Positions 1 to 5,285 of a stretch of 9,349 nucleotides of DNA are shown piece after piece. Position 1 is the stretch's first letter. Each line of letters opens with the position of its first letter. Position numbers and translations under genes: made by a program. The notes beneath the pieces were generated by a model, which saw only the letters and a program-made list of their open reading frames with translations, was not told the DNA's origin and did no database searches. This DNA is from Leptospiraceae bacterium (GTDB taxonomy: Bacteria; Spirochaetota; Leptospiria; Leptospirales; Leptospiraceae), in the NCBI GenBank assembly GCA_027485405.1, contig JAIXRB010000136.1:1-9349 (forward strand), read 5' to 3'.

Positions 1-2
1 AA

Positions 3-179
3 ATAGAACTTAAAATCGCTGATATTGAAATAGAAATCAAAGCGATTCTTTCTATATTTAATTCGTTTTCACCACTTAGGAAAGTCCTTAGCCTTTTTGA
101 TAAGATCCTGTCTCCGAATCCAGAAGGGAAGCCCGATATTCGCGACAGATTGCCCATTATAGGAAGCCAGCCGGCTTAA
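3..179 (+). CDS. C-terminal fragment of an unidentified protein (5' end outside window)
   Basis: An open frame runs from the window edge to a TAA at 177-179 and encodes 58 residues. The first part is rich in alternating acidic and hydrophobic residues (IELKIADIEIEIKAIL), compatible with amphipathic helix or coiled coil. The tail is polar and proline-rich and ends in GSQPA. I do not recognise the family. Support comes from the uninterrupted frame up to the edge and from a terminator-like hairpin about 60 nt after the stop. The gene may have been truncated or re-ended by the neighbouring IS91-like element, whose end region begins almost directly after the stop codon. It could also be a chance open frame. 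Confidence 0.45.
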   Translation: MELKIADIEIEIKAILSIFNSFSPLRKVLSLFDKILSPNPEGKPDIRDRLPIIGSQPA

Positions 180-188
180 AGGCGATTA

Positions 189-228
189 CATTTTCGCGAA
201 AAATGCGACATAATTTTTAATGTGGCAT
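189..228 (-). other. Candidate ori-end hairpins of the IS91-like element
   Basis: Downstream of the transposase stop (minus strand) lie two adjacent dyads: a perfect 12-bp palindrome TTTTCGCGAAAA (191-202), and ATGCGACAT (203-211) facing ATGTGGCAT (220-228), a 9-bp stem with one mismatch. IS91-family elements carry a hairpin-containing origin end downstream of the transposase, which fits this position. I could not define the exact element end or the family's usual GAAC/CAAG target. Confidence 0.3.
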
Positions 229-238
229 AAAGAGACCT

Positions 239-261
239 AGCCATTAGATTTGGCTTTTTTT
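239..261 (+). terminator. Intrinsic terminator after the partial CDS
   Basis: AGCCA (239-243) pairs with TGGCT (251-255) around a 7-nt loop and is followed by an uninterrupted run of T to 261. The stem is only 5 bp, so it is a weak to moderate terminator. It is correctly oriented for the gene ending at 179. Confidence 0.45.
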
Positions 262-310
262 CGGGGAGGCCGTCGGATTGAGACAAAGTGATCTGGAAAA
301 GAAATTTCCT

Positions 311-1567
311 CTAAAAAAGTTCGGGCGGATCTTTGGATCGTCTTGGAAAAAAATATCCATCAATTAAATTATACTTCTTTTTAAGTTGCTTCTCTTTGTT
401 CGATGCTTCATAAGAATATATGACTTTTGAAGACATGGCATTCTTACAAACGGGGCAGGTGAGTGGATCTTTTACATCAAACGAAGATTTGATGGCTTCT
501 GCCCACAAAGATTTCTTAGACAGAGATTCGAGTCTTAATCTCTTCGCAGGTAGCACATAATTGCCATAATAGCGAACTGATTTTTCATGCTTGTTAGGTA
601 GAAAGAATAGCATGCGAGCAAGAAATTCATCAATCGGCATCGTTAGACTTTGATAAGACTTTTCTTTAGTGATGGATTCCACATTGCTTTTGTAACGGAA
701 AGTCAATGTTTGTTGATTTGAATCCACTTTTTGGATTTGGCTATTATGAAACAGTCCAAAGGCAATGTATTGGGCGATGCGATAGATGGAATCGCTTTCT
801 TCGATATTGATCTTTTCAAAATAGACATGGAAACCTTTTGGGTAGCTTTTCATGAAAAAGGTATGTTCTTCTTTACTGATGTAATTCTTGCGAAGTAAGC
901 ATTTACAAACTGTCCTTTGCCAGTCGTAGCGCATAGTTTTGTAAGGCATATAGAGGATTTGTTTGATTTCACCTGATACCGAATTTATTAGGTCTCTGGT
1001 TGCAATCGCATGTACATGTGGATTGAAATTCAAGTGATTGCCCGCTAGGTGAAGAGTGCTTACGATTCCAGGCTTATAGTTGTTATTTGATTTGCTAATA
1101 GTTCGAAGTCGTTTTGAATAGACTTTAGCGGCAAGGCCATTTAGAAATCGAGGATTCACAAATCTTTGGAATAGAATTTCATTCAGTCTTCCGGGCAAAG
1201 TGAAAACGATATGATAATGGGGAAGCTCTGGATTAAGGATTTTGGATAAATGGATCGACCAACCGAAGAGCTTTTTTCGATAGCAAGAGAGACAAAGTCT
1301 GCTTTTGCAGGAAAAGGGAACGGCGAGAACGATTTTGCAATCGTGGCATTCGTTCCAGATAAACCCCCGATTGAACTTTCCGCAGGTGAGTAGTTTCCCG
1401 ACCTCGGTGAGTTTCCAAATAGGGATCTTTCCGAATTTGGACTCGAATTTCACCGCATAATTCGCAATAAAAGAATCAAAGTGATTAGTCCAAAGGGATT
1501 TGTATTCAGATTGGCGGGTAAGGGCAGGCGAATAGGGTCGCTTGACTGTTTTGGAAGAAATGTAAAT
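311..1567 (-). CDS. IS91-family (HUH/Y2-type) transposase, probable ATT start
   Basis: A rolling-circle transposase that would nick and transfer single-stranded DNA. Numbered from the only canonical start (GTG, 1451-1453, giving 380 aa), it shows an N-terminal zinc finger (C36/C39 and C49/C54/C57 in FSCKSRLCLSC), the HUH metal motif NPHVH (H146, H148), the catalytic tyrosine region YRIAQYIAFGLFHNSQI (Y224, Y229) and a C-terminal CPVC (C333, C336) after the family-typical W-(x)n-F-x(n)-DPL. The frame stays open upstream to a TAA at 1604-1606. That stretch reads RPYSPALTRQSEYKSLW and onward, which resembles the usual IS91 N-terminus, so translation probably begins upstream. No ATG, GTG or TTG lies there in frame. 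ATT at 1565-1567 has GGAG 7 nt upstream, giving 418 aa. The conservative call is 311-1453. The tyrosines are five residues apart (YxxxxY) instead of the usual YxxxY. Its composition does not stand out by eye. Confidence 0.85.
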   Translation of the reverse strand: MYISSKTVKRPYSPALTRQSEYKSLWTNHFDSFIANYAVKFESKFGKIPIWKLTEVGKLLTCGKFNRGFIWNECHDCKIVLAVPFSCKSRLCLSCYRKKLFGWSIHLSKILNPELPHYHIVFTLPGRLNEILFQRFVNPRFLNGLAAKVYSKRLRTISKSNNNYKPGIVSTLHLAGNHLNFNPHVHAIATRDLINSVSGEIKQILYMPYKTMRYDWQRTVCKCLLRKNYISKEEHTFFMKSYPKGFHVYFEKINIEESDSIYRIAQYIAFGLFHNSQIQKVDSNQQTLTFRYKSNVESITKEKSYQSLTMPIDEFLARMLFFLPNKHEKSVRYYGNYVLPAKRLRLESLSKKSLWAEAIKSSFDVKDPLTCPVCKNAMSSKVIYSYEASNKEKQLKKKYNLIDGYFFPRRSKDPPELF

Positions 1568-1602
1568 GGAAAAACTCCGAAGAGATATTCTTCTCTTCAG
1601 AG
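1565..1602 (-). promoter_or_regulatory. SD-sequestering hairpin and candidate ATT start of the transposase
   Basis: In minus-strand RNA, CUCUGAAGAGA (1602-1592) can pair with UCUCUUCGGAG (1585-1575), an 11-bp stem including one U-G wobble, with a 6-nt loop. The last four stem bases are GGAG, the only good SD, 7 nt before ATT (1565-1567). The fold would hide the ribosome binding site. Known insertion sequences such as IS200 and IS10 limit transposase translation from read-through transcripts in a similar way. That this hairpin works so is inference. Confidence 0.45.
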
Positions 1603-1657
1603 GTTATAGGCAGAAAAATTAGAATGATGGTCCAGGCTTCCCAACACCCAAAAAAAG

Positions 1658-1694
1658 TTGCCACACAATCCTTATGGTTTGAGATTGATTCTCA
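1658..1694 (+). promoter_or_regulatory. Promoter with Fur-like box, copy 1 (upstream of bfd-like gene)
   Basis: TGAGATTGATTCTCA at 1680-1694 is a near-perfect dyad, one base from TGAGAATNATTCTCA, a common form of the Fur box core. A possible promoter is TTGCCA (1658-1663), 17 nt, then GAGATT (1681-1686), with the -10 lying inside the box, so a bound repressor would block RNA polymerase. The start codon at 1704 is only 9 nt after the box. A Fur-family regulator is inferred; Fur and PerR boxes cannot be separated by eye. Confidence 0.6.
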
Positions 1695-1699
1695 GTAGC
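1677..1699 (+). repeat. Direct repeat A, copy 1 (Fur-like box unit)
   Basis: A 23-bp stretch is identical to 2615-2637. Weaker similarity extends upstream to the shared GTTGC at 1657 and 2595 (roughly 23 of 29 positions). Copies are 938 bp apart. Confidence 0.85.
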
Positions 1700-1703
1700 A
1701 AAA

Positions 1704-1898
1704 ATGATCAAATGCCACTGTGCCGAAGTTTTCTTTGAATACGTCCTTTCAGCCGTAAAAGGGACAAACAATCCTGTTCTAGAGATCGCTCGAGAACTAG
1801 GAGCCGCAACCACTTGTACTGCTTGTACAAGCGACCTTTTAAACTATGTTTCCAAAAGGCTAGAGGAGAGCGTCTTTGCAGGGAATTCAGCTTATTGA
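1704..1898 (+). CDS. Bfd-like [2Fe-2S] ferredoxin (BFD-type domain protein)
   Basis: A 64-residue protein with the Fer2_BFD layout C4-x-C6, a helical middle, then C38-x2-C41 (LGAATTCTACTSDLL). The four cysteines should bind one [2Fe-2S] cluster. In characterised systems Bfd reduces the iron core of bacterioferritin to release Fe2+ in iron-starved cells. A Fur-like box lies directly upstream, consistent with iron-repressed expression. ATG 1704 is the natural start because the first cysteine is at residue 4. No clear SD is visible and the leader would be very short. The last 13 codons overlap a fossil ribosome binding site and start of the downstream cupin gene. No ferritin gene is in the window, so the partner is unknown. 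Confidence 0.85.
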   Translation: MIKCHCAEVFFEYVLSAVKGTNNPVLEIARELGAATTCTACTSDLLNYVSKRLEESVFAGNSAY

Positions 1899-1906
1899 TG
1901 AGACCC
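1860..1906 (+). repeat. Direct repeat B, copy 1 (bfd 3' end / fossil cupin start)
   Basis: This 47-bp stretch matches 2642-2688 at 43 positions (mismatches at 1880, 1883, 1887 and 1904). It contains the AGGAG ribosome binding site and TTG start used by the cupin gene in copy 2, here inside the end of the bfd-like gene. The offset is 782 bp, against 938 bp for repeat A, so copy 2 lacks 156 bp, the bulk of bfd. Confidence 0.85.
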
Positions 1907-1944
1907 AACCGTCATCGAAAAGAGATTCAGAGGATTTGATTTGA
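1876..1944 (+). pseudogene. Fossil 5' end of a WbuC-type cupin gene
   Basis: Read from TTG 1876, the frame gives LQGIQLIDETQPSSKRDSED and stops at TGA 1942-1944. The first residues match the cupin N-terminus (MPEIQLIDES). After a small indel the DNA still shares CCGTCAT and a following GA-rich patch with the intact gene near 2698-2710. Beyond about 1920 the similarity is lost. An ancestral cupin gene overlapped the end of bfd here and was broken, and the vapC 3' end now sits over its remnant. Confidence 0.5.
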
Positions 1945-2274
1945 AGCAGTTTTTAGAAAAGAATCGAAAGTCCAAATCTGACAAGGCATCAATCGGGCGG
2001 AAGCAAGCAGGTGAATATCGACTAATCCGAGACCTTTGCCCACTAAGTTCTCCTTTAAAATAAACTGTCGTATTTTCTCCTCAGAAACTACCTCAGCTTG
2101 TTTCATCTTTTCCATTTTTAATTGAATTTCTTTTTTTAGACCACCAATTACAAGTTCAGAAATTACAAATGGATGGATAAGTATCTCATTTGAAATGAGT
2201 AATTCAGATAATTTTTGACATTCCTTTTTGCCTTTAAAAAAATCGATCCAGACATTCGTGTCAACTAGTAGCAT
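1927..2274 (-). CDS. vapC: VapC-type toxin, PIN-domain ribonuclease
   Basis: A 115-residue PIN-domain protein of normal VapC length. The acidic active-site residues are in place: D5 (LLVDTNVW), E40 (ISELVIG), D86 (LVDIHLLASA) and D104 (TFDSFL), which would coordinate Mg2+ for RNA cleavage. VapC toxins typically cut initiator tRNA or the 23S sarcin-ricin loop; the target here cannot be read from sequence. The ATG (2272-2274) overlaps the antitoxin stop as TAATG, the usual translational coupling. The gene looks intact, so the module is probably active. It lies opposite in strand to the bfd and cupin genes on either side, and its 3' end sits over the fossil cupin start. Confidence 0.9.
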   Translation of the reverse strand: MLLVDTNVWIDFFKGKKECQKLSELLISNEILIHPFVISELVIGGLKKEIQLKMEKMKQAEVVSEEKIRQFILKENLVGKGLGLVDIHLLASARLMPCQIWTFDSFLKTASNQIL

Positions 2275-2462
2275 TAGATCCGCTTTCTCTTTACGACTTT
2301 GATATTTTTTTGAGTTCCAAATAGTTTGGCTAATTCTAGTCTTTCATTGGCGTTTAGGAGCTCTTTTAAACCCATTTCCACAAGGGCTTTTTTTGTTTTA
2401 CCCGGGTGCAGTTTAGTTACTTTTTCTAATAATAATGGGTCTAAATCAAGAGTTGTTACCAT
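2274..2462 (-). CDS. vapB: VapB-type antitoxin
   Basis: A 62-residue antitoxin starting MVTTLDLDPLLLEKV, the ribbon-helix-helix DNA-binding start typical of VapB proteins whose N-termini read M-x-T-T-L-x-(L/I)-(D/N). The C-terminal half is basic and would wrap the VapC active site. ATG 2460-2462 was chosen because the family begins at this methionine. The frame also permits ATG 2474 or TTG 2498 (up to 74 aa), but those add only a hydrophobic tyrosine-rich extension with no SD. The stop overlaps the vapC start by 1 nt. VapB probably represses its own promoter, perhaps through the repeats at 2461-2493. Confidence 0.82.
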   Translation of the reverse strand: MVTTLDLDPLLLEKVTKLHPGKTKKALVEMGLKELLNANERLELAKLFGTQKNIKVVKRKRI

Positions 2463-2493
2463 ATATAGAATCATGCTTAGATATATATAGAAT
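2461..2493 (-). promoter_or_regulatory. Candidate vapBC operator/promoter with tandem repeats
   Basis: ATATATAGAAT occurs at 2461-2471 and again at 2483-2493, exactly 22 bp apart, about two helical turns. On the minus strand the upstream copy sits in a TATATATA tract that could serve as a -10. Paired sites on one DNA face suit autoregulation by VapB dimers. The functional reading is inference; AT-rich repeats arise easily by chance. Confidence 0.35.
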
Positions 2494-2595
2494 TTCAAGC
2501 ATTTTAGTTTAAAGAAATAAGGGACTAAATCCTTCGCGAACGGTTACGCTAAGCCAAGTATTGGCTCTTGCCAAAATAGATATAGCAAGAAAGAG

Positions 2596-2632
2596 TTGCA
2601 CCATAATCCGTAAAGTTTGAGATTGATTCTCA
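2596..2632 (+). promoter_or_regulatory. Promoter with Fur-like box, copy 2 (upstream of cupin-esterase genes)
   Basis: The box TGAGATTGATTCTCA recurs at 2618-2632, identical to the one before the bfd-like gene. The matching promoter layout is TTGCAC (2596-2601), 17 nt, then GAGATT (2619-2624). It now lies 25 bp from the TTG of the cupin, so the cupin and the overlapping esterase gene are likely in the same iron-responsive regulon as bfd. Confidence 0.6.
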
Positions 2633-2637
2633 GTAGC
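2615..2637 (+). repeat. Direct repeat A, copy 2 (Fur-like box unit)
   Basis: Identical over 23 bp to 1677-1699. Here it is followed almost at once by repeat B, with only TAAT between them. Confidence 0.85.
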
Positions 2638-2641
2638 TAAT

Positions 2642-2688
2642 CTAGAGGAGAGCGTCTTTGCCGGAAATCCAGCTTATTGATGAGAGCC
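2642..2688 (+). repeat. Direct repeat B, copy 2 (functional cupin start)
   Basis: Second copy of the 47-bp repeat (43 of 47 identical to 1860-1906). AGGAG at 2646-2650 is 7 nt before TTG 2658, an optimally spaced ribosome binding site that fixes the cupin start at an unusual TTG codon. Confidence 0.85.
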
Positions 2689-3128
2689 TAATCCTTTCCG
2701 TCATTGAGAAAGCCAAGCAATCACCTCGAAAACGAACCAATCACAATTTCCACCAACTAGACGAAGTATATCAACGTTTCTTGAATGTTGTGACAAAAGG
2801 AACCTATGTCCAAGTTCACAGACATAAATCTGAGCCCAAACCTGAAACATTTCTACTCTTACAAGGATCCATAGGTTTTCTAACATTTTCAGATAACGGA
2901 GATTTGGAGAATAAATTCTTACTTTCCAGCGAAGGAAAAAATCGAGGAATTGACCTTGCCCCTGGAGTATGGCATGCTCTAGTTTGTTTAACGGACATTG
3001 CCGTTTGCTTTGAGGGAAAATCTGGACCATACAACCCTAATTCCGATAAAGAATTCCATCCCAGATACCCTCAAGAAGGCGAAGAAAAAGCAAAGGATGT
3101 TGTTCTAGAATGGGAGAAATTATTTTAA
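2658..3128 (+). CDS. WbuC-family cupin-fold metalloprotein
   Basis: A 156-residue single-domain cupin. Early family residues are present (KRTNHNFH, residues 25-32), followed by GTYVQVHRH with metal ligands H54 and H56, E63 and H106 (APGVWHALV), then the characteristic GPYNPNSDKEF (residues 123 onward) of WbuC-like proteins. Known WbuC genes sit in O-antigen clusters, but their reaction is not established, so no substrate is assigned. Start TTG 2658 has an ideal SD (AGGAG, 7-nt spacer). The gene lies behind a Fur-like box, suggesting expression in low iron. The esterase start overlaps its last 19 bases, so the two are translationally coupled. Confidence 0.85.
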   Translation: MPEIQLIDESLILSVIEKAKQSPRKRTNHNFHQLDEVYQRFLNVVTKGTYVQVHRHKSEPKPETFLLLQGSIGFLTFSDNGDLENKFLLSSEGKNRGIDLAPGVWHALVCLTDIAVCFEGKSGPYNPNSDKEFHPRYPQEGEEKAKDVVLEWEKLF

Positions 3129-4117
3129 ACTGGATTCGGTTACTAATTCTTCTGCTTTGCTTTCAATGTGTTAGTCTCCCAAAATTCATACCACCTTCCT
3201 CGCATAAAGATGAGACAATTTTAGTTGATGGTGTCCTTCGGAAATTCCTCTACTTTGCTCCAGAAAGAAAAGACAATGCAAACAAGTTAAGTTTAACTCT
3301 CGTATTGCATGGTGGAGGTGGAAACCCCGAAGGAATGGTTTATTTGACTCGATTTTCAGATCGAGCATTAGAAGAAGAAACTATCTTTGTCTATCCTCAA
3401 GGAATAGGAAATCGTTGGAATGATGGAAGAAACGTGAGTCATTCAGAAACAGATATAAAGAACACAAACGATGTTCGGTTTCTGCGAGAATTGGTTCTTT
3501 GGTTTCAAACTCAATTTGAGATAGATCCAAATAGAATCCATGTTGTTGGTCTTTCTAACGGTGGCTTTATGGCACAGAGGCTAGCTTGTGAGGACGCGAA
3601 TCTGTATGCTACTTTCAGTTCAGTAGCCGCTACTCTCTCCACAAATCTATCTAAGTCTTGCAAGAAACCCGAAAGCAAAATTGCCCTGAATCTAATCTTT
3701 GGAAAGGAAGACACTGTTGTTCCTTTCAATGGAGGATTCGTATTATTGCCAGGAAAAGAGCCTAGTAGCAAAATTCCGGCAGGAGAAGTTCTTTCTTTTC
3801 CAGCTTCCATCCAATTCTGGAAGCAGTCTTTGGAGTGTCAAAAATCAACAGTAACCTACTTACCGGACTTAAAAGGAAAGAATCCACAAACAACGGAAAG
3901 ACGAGATGAACAGATTTGTACAAATGGTTCTTTTTTGCAATCCAATCTAATCTTCAAAGGTCAGCACATTTGGCCGCATGGATTCTATTATAAGTCTGCT
4001 TCCGAATATGGCTACCTATCCAACGACTATGATACCTCCAAAGAAATTTTGAAATTTCAAAAAGAGAATCCAAAATCAGGAGCAAATTTAGCTCATCGTT
4101 TTCTGAAACAACATTGA
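3110..4117 (+). CDS. PHB-depolymerase/feruloyl-esterase-like hydrolase, probable lipoprotein
   Basis: A 335-residue secreted alpha/beta hydrolase. A hydrophobic signal (residues 6-19) ends at C20 in LLLCFQC, a relaxed spirochaete-style lipobox, so the protein is probably lipid-anchored, then KFIPP begins the mature part. The oxyanion region is LVLHGGGGN. The nucleophile is S149 in GLSNGG, the acid D201 in FGKEDTVVP, and the base H286 in GQHIWPHG, a pattern seen in PHB depolymerases and LpqC/feruloyl esterases. The ester substrate is not predictable. ATG 3110 overlaps the cupin gene by 19 nt; no later start keeps the signal peptide. The strongest SD candidate (AAAGGA) is rather far upstream (13 nt), again pointing to coupling. 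It probably shares the Fur-like promoter at 2596. Confidence 0.82.
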   Translation: MGEIILNWIRLLILLLCFQCVSLPKFIPPSSHKDETILVDGVLRKFLYFAPERKDNANKLSLTLVLHGGGGNPEGMVYLTRFSDRALEEETIFVYPQGIGNRWNDGRNVSHSETDIKNTNDVRFLRELVLWFQTQFEIDPNRIHVVGLSNGGFMAQRLACEDANLYATFSSVAATLSTNLSKSCKKPESKIALNLIFGKEDTVVPFNGGFVLLPGKEPSSKIPAGEVLSFPASIQFWKQSLECQKSTVTYLPDLKGKNPQTTERRDEQICTNGSFLQSNLIFKGQHIWPHGFYYKSASEYGYLSNDYDTSKEILKFQKENPKSGANLAHRFLKQH

Positions 4118-4124
4118 TTTTTCC

Positions 4125-4153
4125 TTGAACTAATTTCCGTTCCTCAATAGAAT
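4125..4153 (+). promoter_or_regulatory. Sigma70-type promoter predicting a leaderless mRNA
   Basis: TTGAAC (4125-4130), a 17-nt spacer, then TAGAAT (4148-4153), each 5 of 6 to consensus. Transcription would start about 7 nt later, at or next to the A of ATG 4160. No SD precedes that ATG. Confidence 0.6.
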
Positions 4154-4159
4154 CTTAGC

Positions 4160-5041
4160 ATGAGACAATCCGTAGTCAAAGCAAAGGGTACGACCTTTTC
4201 AACGATTGAAATTGGGAAAGGACCCGTTGTTCTTTTTCTTCATGGTTTTCCGGATTCAAAGGAAAGTTTCATTCCCCTCATGGAAAAAATCTCTTCCAAA
4301 GGCTATCGATGCATAGCTGTTACACTTCGAGGATACGAGCCTCAATCTATTACTCATTGGTCAAAACTCCATTTAACAGATTTAATAGAAGATGTGAAGG
4401 AATGGATAGAATCCGAATCCTGGGGCAAAATCCATTTTATAGGCCACGATTGGGGAGCTGTGATTGGTTATGTGTGCGCTATGCACTATCCCAATCGATT
4501 TCATTCTTTGACAGCAATGAGTGTTCCTATGCTGAAGAAGCTTCCCGAAGGATTGCTTTGGACCCCGCAACAAACTCTACATTCATGGTACATTCTGCTT
4601 TTTCAAGTTCCGTTGATCGCCGAACTTTTGATTAAGGCAAATCAATATGCTTTGATCGATTATTTTTGGAAAGAGTGGTCAAAGGGCTACCAAGCGCCCG
4701 CCGAACACCTAAATCAAATCAAGGCATCGTTTGAAAACCCGGGTGTCTTGGCTTCGGCTCTTTCTTACTATAGAAACCTCAGTGATCTTTTCTCAGCATC
4801 AGGAAGGGAGACATTCCTAAGTTGGATGGACGCTAAAGTATCCGCGCCAACACAAATTCTGTTTGGAGCGGAGGATACTTGCATTCACCCACGGCTGTAC
4901 AAGTCTATGATCCAGGCTGAAGATTTCCCTTTTGGGCTAAAGTTGGAAGAATTAGAAGGTGTGGGGCATTTTCCCCACTTAGAAAGCACGGAAAAGGTAG
5001 CCAGTTTTTGTCTGGACTGGATAGAGAGAAATCTGTCATGA
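4160..5041 (+). CDS. Alpha/beta hydrolase, epoxide-hydrolase-like
   Basis: A 293-residue cytoplasmic hydrolase with no signal peptide. Motifs run in family order: HGFPDS (oxyanion loop, H28-P31), GHDWGA with aspartate nucleophile D97, a lid region containing ALSYYRN (Y203/Y204, where epoxide hydrolases keep ring-opening tyrosines), acid D239 in FGAEDT and base H270 in GVGHFPHLE. An aspartate nucleophile with the HGxP loop indicates epoxide hydrolase, or less likely haloalkane dehalogenase or fluoroacetate dehalogenase, rather than an ordinary serine esterase. The substrate is unknown. ATG 4160 has no SD and lies at the predicted transcription start. The next gene follows after 34 nt with its own SD, so the two may be cotranscribed. 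Confidence 0.87.
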   Translation: MRQSVVKAKGTTFSTIEIGKGPVVLFLHGFPDSKESFIPLMEKISSKGYRCIAVTLRGYEPQSITHWSKLHLTDLIEDVKEWIESESWGKIHFIGHDWGAVIGYVCAMHYPNRFHSLTAMSVPMLKKLPEGLLWTPQQTLHSWYILLFQVPLIAELLIKANQYALIDYFWKEWSKGYQAPAEHLNQIKASFENPGVLASALSYYRNLSDLFSASGRETFLSWMDAKVSAPTQILFGAEDTCIHPRLYKSMIQAEDFPFGLKLEELEGVGHFPHLESTEKVASFCLDWIERNLS

Positions 5042-5075
5042 TATTAACTACAAAGAAAACCGTAAGGGGAAATCT

Positions 5076-5279
5076 ATGAAACTAAACATGGGAACAATTG
5101 ACCGTATCGTAAGAACCGTTGCCGCAGTCGCCTTGATAGGTGCTTATTTTGCTGGATTAGTAGAGGGCACAACAGCTTACATCTTACTCGGCGTATCTGT
5201 CGTGCTTCTAGGTACATCAGCTGTTGGATTTTGTCCAGCTTACCTACCCCTAAGCCTTTCGACAAAAAAAGCAGAGTAA
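5076..5279 (+). CDS. DUF2892 (YgaP-like) small inner-membrane protein
   Basis: A 67-residue protein opening MKLNMGTIDRIVR, the N-terminal signature of DUF2892, then two hydrophobic segments (about 14-31 and 34-51) and the conserved GFCPAYLPL near the C-terminus. The family is the membrane half of YgaP, whose other half is a rhodanese; here it stands alone. Function is unproven; a link to sulfur or redox handling has been proposed for relatives. Start ATG 5076 has AAGGGG 6 nt upstream. Only 6 nt separate its stop from the next gene, so they form an operon. Confidence 0.85.
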   Translation: MKLNMGTIDRIVRTVAAVALIGAYFAGLVEGTTAYILLGVSVVLLGTSAVGFCPAYLPLSLSTKKAE

Positions 5280-5285
5280 ACTCAA

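Noticed and set aside
1708..1908. Minus-strand ORF opposite the bfd-like gene
   Set aside because: Antisense shadow of a clear [2Fe-2S] gene; no family features.
2552..2566. Hairpin AGCCAA-GTA-TTGGCT, considered as terminator or integron-type recombination site
   Set aside because: No T-run on either strand, 3-nt loop, and no GTTRRRY/RYYYAAC pair for an attC site.
2701..3034. Two minus-strand ORFs of 109 and 72 codons opposite the cupin gene
   Set aside because: Shadows of a well-supported cupin with all metal ligands in the sense frame.
3511..3810. Minus-strand ORF of 99 codons inside the esterase gene
   Set aside because: Antisense of the region holding the catalytic Ser and Asp of the esterase.
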